Assembly: GCA_012295275.1 (NCBI GenBank)
Contig: CM022665.1
Location: forward strand, 6,082,901-6,146,900
Source of the DNA: Chrysomallon squamiferum
Taxonomy: Eukaryota > Mollusca > Gastropoda > Neomphalida > Peltospiridae
Direction: 5' to 3'
DNA length: 64,000 nt
The translations under genes and the position numbers were made by a program. Below the pieces are notes generated by a model that was not told where the DNA came from, did not search any database, and saw only the letters and a list, made by a program, of their open reading frames with translations. This document shows positions 52,757-63,886 of this stretch, piece by piece (the stretch's first letter is position 1; every line of letters begins with the position of its first letter).

Positions 52757-54422
52757 CTTTTGTGATAGGGAACAATGAAATTTAAAACAGATACCTTGCT
52801 TTTTCAGAAGAGTCACTGTCACAGTCAATAATAATAACATCACCATTCTCCAGAGGTTCTGGGGGAGGAACAACCTTTACAATTGTACACACTTTTCTGA
52901 AACAGAGGCAATTTACCCAGTTTAAAAAAAAAATAATAACAGTAAAATAATATATAATAATATAATGAAATTTTAAATAGTTTAGAAGATTCAAGTAACT
53001 TAAGAGTTTTCAAGACAAAGTAACTAAGATAATTATGTATACATTTTTGTGTAATTTGTTAAAAAAATATATATATATATACTTCCAGCACTGGTATATA
53101 ATTTAAGACACCTCAATTTTATCGGTAAAATCTACAGTAAAGACTATGCTCCTGACCTGTCATTTCCAATAAGTACGTCAACTTCTTCTCCAATGAAGAA
53201 ACGATCTTTGGCATAGACAAAAATATCATCATTCAAATCTCCCAAGCAACGACGGTGAGTCAGAGAAACAAGGAACAGAATAGGTAACTTCAAGTATCTG
53301 GGAAAGGTTGCAAGATTTCTTTTTGCCTTTTCTTCACATTCCAGAGCCTCTTGGTAGGTCATCCCGGATTTGTTTGTAATGGCACATGACCACACCAAAC
53401 TATTGCACAAAATAATGCGCTCAAAAAACTGCCTGAAAATGTAAGATATACTAAATTATTAATTGCGTATTATTTTTACATCAGCACAAAACACTGACCA
53501 ATGAGGATAAAATAAGGCAATGTGATGGATTCATTAAGAAAGTGACAATGAAATGGACTAAATTATTTGTCATGTTGAATGCATTTTAATACAAAAAAAA
53601 AATAATTAAAGAAATCATTTTGCTAACGTATTCAAAATACTTATTAACAGATATTATAAGGGTGATGTAAAATTTTCACCAATTTCTGTTTATTCAAATT
53701 TTATATTTCCTGGACACACATTCTGTTACCAACTCAGTATAATAGTATAGAAATAACCCTTTCTTTAAATAAAAAAATTCTATGGTAAAATGTATGGCTT
53801 TCTTAATTATCTATAATTAAAATTAAAATAAAAAGGTTGTCACATTACTTTTAAGATTTTATAAATAACATTCAAAATCACACAAAACCAAACATGCTAT
53901 ATATCTGTTTAATGGCTATGAAAATTAATAACAACAAATCTGAATTTGAATATTTATTTATTTACTAAAAACTATTATAATTAAGTAATATTATCGAGCA
54001 TATCACTTATAATAAAATAATAGTGAATCATGCCGATACATGGGGCTGTCTAATTTATATTATGTAACATAAGATTGTTTTTATATATATTCACGATTCA
54101 GAGTTCACCCTTTCATTGAGAAAACGTAGAAATTCAACAACCGTAGTATTATCGGATCTACGAGAAAATGGCGCTGGTCGTTCATTGATGGTGTGCTTGC
54201 TTAGACTACATAGTAATCAGCAGACATGCCAACAGAAAGTCGGACGAAAACTTAGGCACATGTCACCTAAGTAAAAGTAAACAAATACAACAATAACCAA
54301 TATACTTACTCGTAATCTGAAAATATTTCATTTGTGATCTTACAGTAGAATACCTCGTCGTCATCTCGTAAGTCAGATGAAGGTTTTTCCGGATGAAATG
54401 GTTGCCGTCGTAAAAGAGGCAT
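40283..54422 (-). CDS. BAZ1A: BAZ1A/ACF1, large subunit of ISWI chromatin remodellers
   Basis: 24 exons: 54310-54422, 53157-53432, 52795-52896, 51718-51825, 51270-51357, 50584-50785, 50100-50269, 49721-49816, 49248-49386, 48635-48778, 48154-48252, 47613-47837, 47003-47168, 46606-46701, 45109-46153, 44765-44859, 44312-44427, 43975-44097, 43393-43646, 42956-43101, 42191-42462, 41611-41802, 41104-41246, 40283-40552. The sum is 4,680 nt, 1,559 residues (human 1,556), with no frame break. It pairs with the ISWI ATPase in ACF/CHRAC to space nucleosomes. Order: WAC (20-130), charged coiled coil (300-390), DDT (395-465), WHIM motifs (515-950), PHD1 (1190-1235), PHD2 (1300-1345), bromodomain (1430-1545). 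The start MPLLRRQPF and end PPAKKSKK match human BAZ1A. The second PHD is absent from human BAZ1A but present in fly Acf1. Confidence 0.95.
42191..42462 (-). other. BAZ1A second PHD finger exon
   Basis: After an Asp/Glu/Ser-rich acidic run the exon encodes a full C4HC3 PHD: CTKCGKAGMLLCCDSC, YHLHC, then WQCHIC. All eight zinc ligands are present, followed by the basic LHKHGKIKIGK. Confidence 0.92.
42465..42625. repeat. minisatellite, about 50-57 bp unit
   Basis: The motif AAAATCAAATATAAATGTTA recurs at 42465, 42522 (lacking TA) and 42571, each followed by an A-rich stretch and a TGGTGA-containing end. It abuts the acceptor side of the PHD2 exon. Confidence 0.85.
42956..43646 (-). other. BAZ1A first PHD finger exons
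   Basis: Exons 43393-43646 and 42956-43101. C4HC3 ligands are in CCICRRKGDAEKMLLCDGC, HHMYC and WFCINC, with the intron splitting the finger after KPKLD. The preceding FDRWSESLLSCTSLSQVFLH segment is a BAZ1A signature. Confidence 0.92.
45109..46153 (-). other. BAZ1A large central exon (WHIM2/WHIM3)
   Basis: A 1,045-nt exon, by far the longest in the window, phase 2 in and 0 out. IGRDRMYRRYWLFHSLPGLF is the WHIM2 core and WFFISNFNVVNQLMDSLNSR the WHIM3 core; LRDTLLDLEDRIYAGALG follows. The WHIM motifs contact ISWI. The middle is acidic, Ser-rich and probably disordered. Confidence 0.92.
47260..47566. mobile_element. non-autonomous pogo/Tigger-like DNA transposon
   Basis: In a BAZ1A intron: flanked on both sides by TA (47258-47259 and 47567-47568), beginning CAGGTTGAGAATCCCTTATC and ending in a sequence whose reverse complement begins CAGTCTGATTCCTTATCATC. 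TA duplication with CAG...CTG ends fits Tc1/mariner-pogo elements. At 307 bp it carries no transposase; the open frame across it is a read-through. Internal phrases such as TGGGACCAGAAATGTTTTGG resemble a Tigger-type repeat known from mammals, as I remember it. Confidence 0.65.
47924..48010. repeat. (TAAAA)n microsatellite
   Basis: A pentanucleotide run of about 80 bp in a BAZ1A intron, extending into degenerate AAAAAT copies. Confidence 0.95.
53157..54422 (-). other. BAZ1A WAC domain exons
   Basis: Exons 54310-54422 and 53157-53432. DEVFYCKITNEIFSDYEQFF and CNSLVWSCAITNKSGMTYQE are the WAC core, followed by LFLVSLTHRR and DDIFVYAKDRFFIGEE. WAC binds DNA in ACF. The intron between them (53433-54309) is AT-rich and shows no gene. 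Confidence 0.93.
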
Positions 54423-55299
54423 GTTGAATTTTGGAGGGAAAAACAAAGACTGCTTCTGAATGGATGGAACAGATTCCTCCTGTCCTCTAATAAAGTCTTC
54501 GATACCCTAATGTACCTAACACGATATATATATGATGAATTAAACCATATCTGATCCAAAAAGTCTGCGAAATTGGCACTGGTCTGAAGACGTGATTGCT
54601 TATGGCGTACACTCTTCACAAAGAGGTCATGCGTTGACCAAGCTGAACTAAATGGATACATAGGAGAAAACGTGTTTCATAGTGGGGATAAGAAATCAAC
54701 AATTAAAAATATTCATTCTATCTGGATTTCAATTAATCGTTATACAATTTATAGTGGATAAATTAAAGTTTGTAAATATATATTTTGTATTGATGTCCCT
54801 TTCTTATTTTATTTTATTAAAATATTTTTTGGAGAAGTTCTCAGTGAATCTGAATGCAAAATCCAACTAAAGGGCGGAGCTTCCCGATACCTTCAGATGA
54901 TCCTATTGGTTGAAAATGTTTTTTGATTGACGTTTATCCAATTTACATGAGCGGAAGTCTTATTTTTCTACTTTCTTTTCATTAAAGAGTGACATAATTG
55001 TAATAACTCTTGAAAGTAGATGGGGGAAATATAAGTTCTGGTTTAAGTAAACATACTAAATACACTGTCATTTCGCGTAAAATATGCCTGATTATATTTT
55101 TAAAAATTCAAGAAATAAAAAATAAACTAAGTGGTTGACATGTAACGCAGTGAAACAAGGTGGTAAGCATTAGTCAAACGTTTTTATCAAATTTACTCAT
55201 GAACTGAAATCAGCAAATTAGAATTATACCTTAAAATATAAACCAACAAGCTAAAGAAATAAACTATATATGCATGGATATGTATTTATAATGCAAAAG

Positions 55300-55491
55300 T
55301 TAAAGTTTATTAAAGTTGTGTTTTTCATTTTCCACCCAGAATTGATACGTATCGTAATTTACTACCTGATTATATGTGGTTTTATCGTATAAATCAGAGT
55401 GAACATCAACAGCATCAACGACACACCTAACACTACCACAAGTAAATAATAATAATATTAAGTTAATCAATACTCTGATATTCCATATCAA
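55300..55491 (-). CDS. candidate small secreted peptide, 63 codons
   Basis: An isolated frame starting MIWNIRVLINLILLLFTC, which looks like a signal peptide with possible cleavage after GSVRC. A mildly acidic Tyr/Asn/Asp-rich 40-residue mature part follows, without cysteine pairs or dibasic processing sites. No homologous family is recognised and no splice partner is visible. Chance in AT-rich DNA is a serious alternative, since such DNA easily encodes Leu/Ile runs. Confidence 0.2.
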   Translation of the reverse strand: MIWNIRVLINLILLLFTCGSVRCVVDAVDVHSDLYDKTTYNQVVNYDTYQFWVENEKHNFNKL

Positions 55492-57438
55492 CTAACAATA
55501 AACTATTAAAATGTATATTTCTTCTTTTTTCTTTTATGTCTATATATATATATATATGTATTTTTTATTTTATTTAATTTTAATTATTTAATTTTTAATT
55601 TAATTTAATTTATTTTATTTTAATTTGGTTGTTTGTTGTCTTTTATCGTTTGTTTTTGTTTTTTTAGGGGGTTGTGTTTTTTGTTTGTTGTTGATGAGGG
55701 GTTATAAAACGAGAAATTTGAAATGTACCTGTAGAGGTACGTATGAATGAGTTAATAATATTCCAAGTTATTATTTTATTGTTTTGAGCGGGTTACGTTT
55801 GAACACCAAGATTCGTGACGCAACAGGGTAGACTTGGCTGTCTGACATTGGACTATTTCTTCGCATCACCAAATATTTACTTTAAAGCCATATTGGTGAC
55901 AGGGGATTGGTAAGACTGTATGATCCGAGATGGTCGCAGGGGATTAAACAAAACAAAACATGATAGGTTTCCAATACAAATTTATATAAACATTGCTGTC
56001 AATAAATATACATCATCCAAAAATTCTGAATAATGATGGTATGATTAAATAAATGGAGTACGTCAAAATGACATTTTTAAAAGTCCTTTCAAACTACCTC
56101 AGTTCTCACTAAGTATCTCTGCGCATATTTCCTTCGTTATTTCACCTACGTTTTTTATTTATATTATTATTTTTTTTTTCAGATGACCAATAACAATATA
56201 ACTCAGTTTAAAATAACAATAAATATTTATTTGTTCTGATCAACGAAAGTAAATAACATCTCTGATAATGGTTAACGGATTAACAGGATCATAATATCGC
56301 ATGTAAAGTTGCTTTATTATTATAATAAAAATATATATAAAATAAATATAATGTTAATAACAGAAATGTCTCAATTATTGGGTATCATGCGTTCTACTTA
56401 ATAAAATTAGTCGGAAACATTAAAAACGTCATAGCATAAAATGATGTTTACAAATCTGAACGGAAGAAAGCGATTTGTGTGACGTCGATCACATCTTACA
56501 TATTTAATTTTATTCCCACTGAAACTATAGCGTGTTATTGCTTTTATTAGTAAAAAATTACATACATACATACATACATATATATAATTAATAAAATAAA
56601 TAAATTAGTCCTATTTGATAAATATTAATGTAGTCAATTTGTTACCTCGTTCATTCAGGTTTCTCGATTTAATTAATTTCAAGCAATTACAGAAATGAAA
56701 AACAATGTTACATGATGTTTTTTTTAATACACGATCTATTATAGGCACATTCAGGAAAATTTAAAACGGTCAGGAAACAATAAGATATATTTCAATTACT
56801 GAAACAAATATATTTTTTATTAATCTCATTAATGTCGACTTGTGATGATGTCTAAATCCGAAAATGCGACATGCAGAATTTTTCAGGTAAGGATGCCTAC
56901 AATACTTCGCATTAGATAACCCAGATGCGAGTCACATTTTCATATTGCTTTTGCGGTGTCATTGAGGTTGCTAAAGTGCCTACACGGTGACCAAAGGTTG
57001 CACGTATTTATACGGATTACTACCTTAAAACTGACGCGAACTAACGATATTGCTAGGAAAGTTTATCAGTAACAGAGCAATTACGCACGCGGATGGCGTT
57101 AACATCACGCTTTTTTTTTTTGTTACGTCATGTGTGTCAGTGTTAATAATATAACATCCATTTCAAAAAAAATGATACTACTAAAGTTTTTTTTGTGTTT
57201 TAAATACTCTTTTTTAATTTATCATAAAGAGCCATAGTAACATCTTTTTTTTTTTAAGAACACAAAGATCTTCTGTAAACAAGACTAAACGTTTTGGATT
57301 TTTGAAATTACATTTTGCTTTAGAATAATATTTGTCAGTGACAGATAAAATTCAAGTACAGATATCTGCAATACTGTTGTTATATATATATATTCTGGTC
57401 TTTTCTGAATTTTTATTCATAATGAGCATGCTTTACAC

Positions 57439-57730
57439 CGGTCAGGGGCATGCGGTCCGCGCGGCTTTCTGAGTGGCCCACCTACTTTCACAAGGAAAAT
57501 CACGTTAATTCAAATTTTATAAAGTAAGTTTATTTTGTATCTACTAATATACTAAAACACATGTAATTTTTTTTTATTATAACAGTTCCTGGAGTAAATG
57601 AACATGAAAAACTTCATAAAATAAACTCTACATAAAAACACAAAAATCGCCTAAATTAGTACCTGCGGCCTGCCTGAGGATGAGCCATGTCTCAAGTGGC
57701 CCGCTTCTCGAAAAAAGTAGCCTATGCCTG
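57439..57730. mobile_element. non-autonomous hAT-like DNA transposon
   Basis: A 292-bp GC-rich segment bounded by an exact 8-bp direct repeat CTTTACAC (57431-57438 and 57731-57738). The left end carries CAGGGGCATGCGGTCCGCGC; the reverse complement of the right end begins CAGGCATAGGCTACTTTTTT. Both ends carry a GGCCCAC/GGGCCAC block some 20-40 bp in. The 8-bp duplication and CAGG-type ends fit the hAT superfamily. It has no coding capacity. Confidence 0.65.
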
Positions 57731-58278
57731 CTTTACACACATGCAGATATTAATTTCAGACAAGTGATTTGGCAGTTATTGTGGACACACACACAAACGT
57801 ATTACAAGTTAGGAAAATTTTAACTTTTGGGATTTAAAATGTTTTACATTTCAAATATAAAATTAAAAAACTGAAACAGTTTTCAAAATTAATAATTTAA
57901 GTTAAAACATATATCATGAAGTTCTCCTTTATAACCCGCCCCCCCAAAAAAAACAACAACAACTGCATAACAATAATAGTTAATAAATATACAAGTATGT
58001 GAAAAAAAAGAAAAAAAGATAGGAAATGCATATACAGCATTATAAAATAATAATTTGCAGTAGTGAATCCATAATTTAATAAAATAGTAGGTAATGTCAT
58101 TCTTGTGTATGTAAAATTCACCACAAAATAAATTTCATGAAAAATAAAGTAAAACACTCATTGGCTGCCACTAATGAAAAATTAGTGATGGTCAGCCATT
58201 TGATGTGGTTACATTATTTGTTAAAAAACCTGGTGGTACCACACTGTCCGTAGTACTTTTGTTATTTCTTAAGTAATA

Positions 58279-59682
58279 TTAATTTACTTTTTTAAACTTA
58301 TAACGATTATCTTGAACTGAAGTATCCAGGTATCTGTATCCTATAAGCATTGCCAGCATGGAGATACCTAAAATGTAATAAATACAAAAGTTAATCAAAT
58401 AAAGATTTCAAAGACAGAGAGCAAACTTTTCAACATTTACAACCATATTACTCTAATTACAGTTCACATTTAAAAAAAAATAGATTGAATGCAGAAATGT
58501 TACTTCAGATGCTAAAAATAAACTTTAATCCATATGTATATTTAATTAATTAAGCTTATCATATAAACTATTTGCTGTCTTTGATAAAATTCTGTTTCAA
58601 AATAGTCTAACTGATCATGAATATTCTTTTAAACAAGCGATATAAGAGTTTTGGGTTGATAATAATGTTCAAACACTGTTAATTAAATATACATGATTAG
58701 TAATATTATATATGTTTGTTTTTGTTTTTTATTCTTTATTTTCTTACTTTTTTCAATACAATATGAACTATATTAATATGAAACTGACCTGAGACAACAA
58801 TAGGGGATATCACTCCAAATGATACCTGAGCTGTTCTGTAGTAATAAAGTTCTGACAGGAAATGCCCAAATGCCAAAACGTATGATAGAAAAGTCAGGTT
58901 GTATAAACTAAAATGGAAACTCAGTGCATTATTTTGACATATTTGATGAATCACAATAATTAATTAACCATTTTTAAGTGAATAAATATATAAATAAATT
59001 AATTAATTAATGTGAAAAGGTATTGGTAGAAATAAGTACAAGCATTGATGAATTATTATTTATATCAAATTATTTTATTTATTATCAAATATTTTGTTTA
59101 ATGATGAATAGAAAACTGGTAATTGTATGCATTCCCAGTGCTATTTGCAGTGCCATCTAGTTCCATATAATTGGTTCATCAGAATTGTGGTAAATACTTT
59201 TTTGTTTTTGTTTTACTGAGGTATCAATATGTAATTAATATCAATAATATTATGTCTCACCTTTTGTTATAAATATCAATTGAACAATACAACCTCAGTG
59301 CACCAGCCAACAATGTCCAAACTCCAAAAAGACGTGCAACAAGGGCGCTTACTGAAACCAAATAATACGTTTTTGTTTGATTACAAAAAAAGTGAAAAAG
59401 TTCGGATGGATAAAGCATAACCACAAACTGCACGTTATGTCAATCATAATCGTAACAAATCATAAGATATTTATGCTTAACCTCGAGGTGGTCAATAGTA
59501 TTAAAAATAAAATAAAAAATAAAACTAAATAAATAGCACGCACCTTGCGATGGTTCCTCGGTATACAAACGATTTTTAACAAAGGAATGATCGACAAAAC
59601 ACTGAACCGTATTCCCAAAAGCCATTAATCCAACAAAACCAATCCAAACCCTTAAATAATATATTAATTTTGAGCTGTCCAT
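58279..59682 (-). CDS. ERG28: ERG28, ergosterol biosynthesis scaffold homologue
   Basis: Four exons: 59544-59682, 59261-59351, 58789-58907, 58279-58367; 438 nt, 145 residues (human 140). ERG28 is an ER membrane scaffold that gathers sterol C-4 demethylation enzymes. It has about four membrane segments. Conserved landmarks are MAFGNTVQCFVDHSF and LYTEEP in exon 1, ARLFGVWTLLAGALR and SIDIYNK in exon 2, and FGHFLSELYYYRTAQVSFGV in exon 3, all aligning with human ERG28. The start is the first Met and fits the family length. The C-terminus is basic (YKFKKVN). It lies head to head with vasohibin and may share its promoter. Confidence 0.93.
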
Positions 59683-60353
59683 CTTGTGATATTTATTATT
59701 TTGGCCTGACTAATCGCATATTTACTGGACTTCAAACGGTGGTGTGAGATTTAAGTATTTTACGACTTTCTAAAATTAAAAATACTTTGTAAAGTTTTCC
59801 TATTCTTCTTATTATTATGTAAATGTTAATACATATGATTAGTTACATACATAATAGTATACATTTTTGCATACGCGAATTTGATAATGTCGTAAACGCT
59901 ACCGGAAGTGTCTACGAATTGCGTTAACAACATGTAAACAAATGAAACTAATAAAAAAATTATTGATTAAAAAAATATTTATATATACACATATATACAT
60001 ATATTTGTAAAAAAAACAAAAAACATGATAATTATTATCCCAGTAACCTACAAATTTCATTTTTCAGTTGTCTGTTAACGGAATAACTGAAACATAAATA
60101 TAGGCTCTACACGAGTCTTACAATCTGACATGAAAATGTTATGTTGATATAATTATTATAATAATTTAATATTATTAAGCACAGATTTATTTATTAAGTC
60201 ATTACCATAACGTCGGTAGCTGATGTTTCATAGTTAGCTATGCTAATGTAACAGTAAAAATACGTATACCTTAACCTTAGAAAACGTACTTCGATTTTGT
60301 ACAATTTAATGTAATATATGCAACCACTGGTAATATATAAAAAGTATCCATAA
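59683..60353. promoter_or_regulatory. shared promoter region of ERG28 and vasohibin
   Basis: 671 bp separate the two start codons of oppositely oriented genes, so both promoters must lie here unless an upstream non-coding exon of vasohibin exists. The sequence is AT-rich with a slightly GC-richer patch at 59885-59930; no TATA or CCAAT element is convincing. Confidence 0.45.
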
Positions 60354-63300
60354 ATGTACCAAGCCTTCAAAAGAACACAGAACAGTAAAAAAAAGAATAA
60401 AAACAAAAGGCCAAATAAAATTATGAAGACTTCTTCTTCTGCTAAAACTGAAATGGCAGATGAGGAAGAAACCAATGAAGAAGATGGTGTTCTGTTTTGG
60501 GTAAACAAAAATGGCTTTCCCATTGATGAAAAAACCTGGCAAAGAATGTGGAGTCATGCATCAAAAATTCATCCAGAAGGAAACAGTTTATCTCAAAATA
60601 TAAGAAAAAAGGATTTGCCACAGGTATTCAGTAAAATTTATTTTATATTTATGTGAAAAAGAGGGAAAAGTGAATACTGTTTTCAATTTTCTGTTTGGTG
60701 GACAGAGTAAAATGATGAAAACTATAATAATAATAATAACAATAATAATAATAATAATAACAACAAACCTAATAATAATTTCTGATCTTGATTTTTGTTA
60801 GTATTGAATGTTTATTGTTTTAGCTGTTCTTTTAAAAAAAAATACAAATCATGTTAAGTCTATATGTAAATAGATAAATATCTTTTCTAGAATTCAGAAT
60901 ACTAATAACATACTTAATACTGTATACTTATCATCTAGTGTTTAATTTAAGCTAGTATCTATTGTATCGTTCTCACCTTGACATATGTTGCATCTAACAG
61001 ACTTCATAGAATGATCTGCAATATTTGAAAGGAAACTGAATTTTTTAGATAGTATTAATGTAAATTTTTGTCATTGACACAGACATTTTCATGCATCTGT
61101 CACATACATATAAAATCATGTTCACATGGGATTGTATATGTAAAGTTAATATAAATCTTTTTTTCTTCCTCGAATTAATAAAAAAAATTTATCTTCAAAA
61201 TGTAGGTTAATAGTTTAAAATTTTCATGAAGTTAGTTGGACTAGCAACAGAATTTGTTTCTCCACTGATTATTATTGTAGAATTATTTTGATGTTTTGTT
61301 TATATATCTTTCTTTTTCTTTTATTTTATTTTTGTATTTTTTCAGATTGCATTTCCTAACCCACCACTTAATTTTCATCCATCAGTTTCAGTAGCAGACC
61401 GCCTGGAAAAGATTCAAAATTACATGAACACATTACAGTATCCATATTTATTTTTATAATTATTATACATTATTAGTTAATGCTATATCATACTGTATTG
61501 ATTGGGTTTTATAATTTACTTTCAATTCAAAGCCATTTTTCAAAAATATAATTCATCAGTTACAAAATAATATTAAATTCATAATTATTAATATAACAAA
61601 TTTTAAGAACATGTAGTAATGTAAATGAAATTTAATGAAAATTGATTTTCCATTGAAATGAAATTTTAATTCTTTTTACCAAATTAGATATAATCATACT
61701 GGAACACAATTCTTTGAGATCAAGAAAAACAGACCAATTTCTGGGTAAGAAATTCTCTCATATTGCTTATGTGCATTATTATTTATATATATATTCAAAC
61801 CTCTAGTTATTGTTATTATATTAACATAAGATAAATTTCATTTTTATAATTTACTTATAGTTTATGATTTGTTAAATATACAGGCTTTTTTAACAGTCAT
61901 TTTATTAATTAAAATATAATTACTATTCCTGGTTTTTATTCACTGAATTTTTTTGTGATATACATTATCTTTTCAATTTACAAAGGATGTATCTCAGCTG
62001 TTAAGCTTACTCTTGAAGCATGAAAGGCCTCTGGATATATTTTTCTTGGTGTATACATGTGACTATTCAACTTACTAATTATTGCTGAGTTTTTGATTTT
62101 ATTTTAATACCTATTACTTTCCCATAATATACATTTTTTAGGTTAATGGAATGTGCCAAGGATATGATTCGAGAAGCTTTGCCTATCAAATGTTTGGAAG
62201 CTATCATTCTTGGGATGTATCCTTTATCTGACTTAGTATTCTCAAATTATACTGATTAGTTAATTATTACACCAGTTGTTGCTATTAAGTGGCGTATATA
62301 TTAGGAAATATTTAACAGGATAATAAAATAATTATGTATAAAAATTTCCATATCGTGCTGTGAAAAAAAATTTGTAATTTACTTTTGCTTGAAAAAGAAA
62401 TTTGTAATTTATTTTTCTTTGAAAAAGAAATTTGTATAACTTAACACCTTTAGTTTCCTGACTAATGGAATGATGGGAGTGGAAAGATACCCAATCAGTT
62501 TTAAGAGTTCTTTTAATGGATCAATTCACAGACATGTGGTTTTAGGAATTCAGTATGGTGGTAAATATGGTGCTCTTGGTATGAGTAGAAGAGAAGATCT
62601 GATGTACAAACCACTGGTGTACAAGGTCTGTATTATAGGTACATACATACAGACATACATAAACACAAACATGCATGCACGCACACATGAACACATACAC
62701 ATATTCATACACATATGAATATATCTTTAATTAAGTTTCAGCTGAAATAACATACATTTTTTATCTTGAACATTTTACTGGCACTCGTAATTAATACTAA
62801 AGTGAAAATTTAATTTAATTTACTATTTAAATTGTTATTTTCCTTTTCACAAATTTGCTGTTGGTTATTTAATAGAAATATGAACCTCTATTTGCACTTC
62901 TCTTTTTTTTTGAAGTTCACATTATTGTTGTATTATCATACTTTATAATATATTTCAAATTTCAGAGTCTTGCAGAAATTATTTTTGAGTTTCAAAGATC
63001 TTATCATAAATGTGAGTTTCACAAGTAAATTTTACAATGGAACACTTATTATACATTGAGAAGTTTGAAATGTTTTTGGCAGACATTTTCTGATTTTTAA
63101 AACAAAACTGGAATATATTTTTTATTTAGAATTATCAAATAATATTTTTACAACCATTTAAAAAAAAAAAGTGATATTAGTTATGTAGAGTAAGGTTAAA
63201 TACCATAATTATTCAGATATATGCTGAATACCAGAATGAAATACAAATTTAACTGAAAGAAGATAAAATAATTAAATAAGTCAAAGTATGTTATTCTATG

Positions 63301-63886
63301 TTATTTTTCAGTAAATACTTTTACATCAAAATTTATTTTTAACTTAACTGAAATTTATTATTTTATGTTGATCACAGATTTGCATGTCTTAAAAAAGATC
63401 AGGATAGGTTTGCCTGTCTCTCATGATCCTCATAGCTATGAGATGATAGACTGGAAGGTAAGATACATATGTGAATATTCTATTAAAATAGGTCATTACA
63501 TTTTTAAATCAGTTTTTTTATTCTGGATTTGTTTTGATTATAAAAATAATTTTCATTTTAAAATTTTAAGTTTTGAAAAGGTAAGTCATTCAGCAAAACT
63601 CATTTATTTTTTAATTTTTAATTTTTAATTTTATTTAATATTATTAATATAAAATGTGCATGAATATTTATGAATCTCCATATATAAGAATAAAATTTTA
63701 ATACAAAAAATGATTCCACAAAATATATTTCATTTGTAACACTGAAAGTTGTATAAGTGTATCATTGTTCTGTAGTTTTTACCATTGTAACTTTTGTTTC
63801 AGGAGCTGAATCTCAATGTTACTAAGTTAGATAAAAAGGAGATGGCAAGAGAAATAGAACAGCACTCGAGACTAATAAAAGCTAAA
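60354..63886 (+). CDS. VASH: vasohibin, tubulin tyrosine carboxypeptidase (partial, right edge)
   Basis: Eight exons are visible: 60354-60623, 61346-61437, 61688-61744, 62142-62216, 62454-62625, 62966-63011, 63378-63457, 63803-63886, 292 codons. The last ends at a GT donor, so the gene continues past the window. Vasohibins with SVBP remove the C-terminal tyrosine of alpha-tubulin. The transglutaminase-like catalytic triad is Cys157 (LPIKCLEA), His192 (RHVVLG) and Ser209 (GALGMSRRED), with the human spacing of 35 and 17 residues. YNHTGTQFFEIKK and VSHDPHSYE are further signatures. The Met at 60354 directly follows an in-frame TAA; later in-frame Mets at 60423 and 60453 are alternatives. VASH1 and VASH2 cannot be told apart; a single ancestral gene is likely. 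Exons 2 and 4 both use an unusual GTATCC donor. Confidence 0.93.
62362..62440. repeat. 30-bp tandem repeat, 2.7 copies, before VASH exon 5
   Basis: A unit GAAAAAGAAATTTGTAATTT plus ATTTTTCTTT is repeated from 62362, 62391 and 62421. It stops 13 bp before the exon 5 acceptor, so it lies in the branch-point region. Confidence 0.85.

Larger units (their letters stand above)
54423..58278. other. intergenic region between BAZ1A and ERG28
   Basis: 3.86 kb containing the presumed BAZ1A promoter near 54423-54960 and the ERG28 3' UTR near 58278. It contains a hAT-like element (57439-57730) and one small open frame with a signal-peptide-like start (55300-55491). The rest is AT-rich and without recognisable features. 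Confidence 0.5.

Noticed and set aside
60194-60557. Minus-strand frames near vasohibin exon 1
   Set aside because: Antisense to exon 1, whose plus-strand product is conserved vasohibin.
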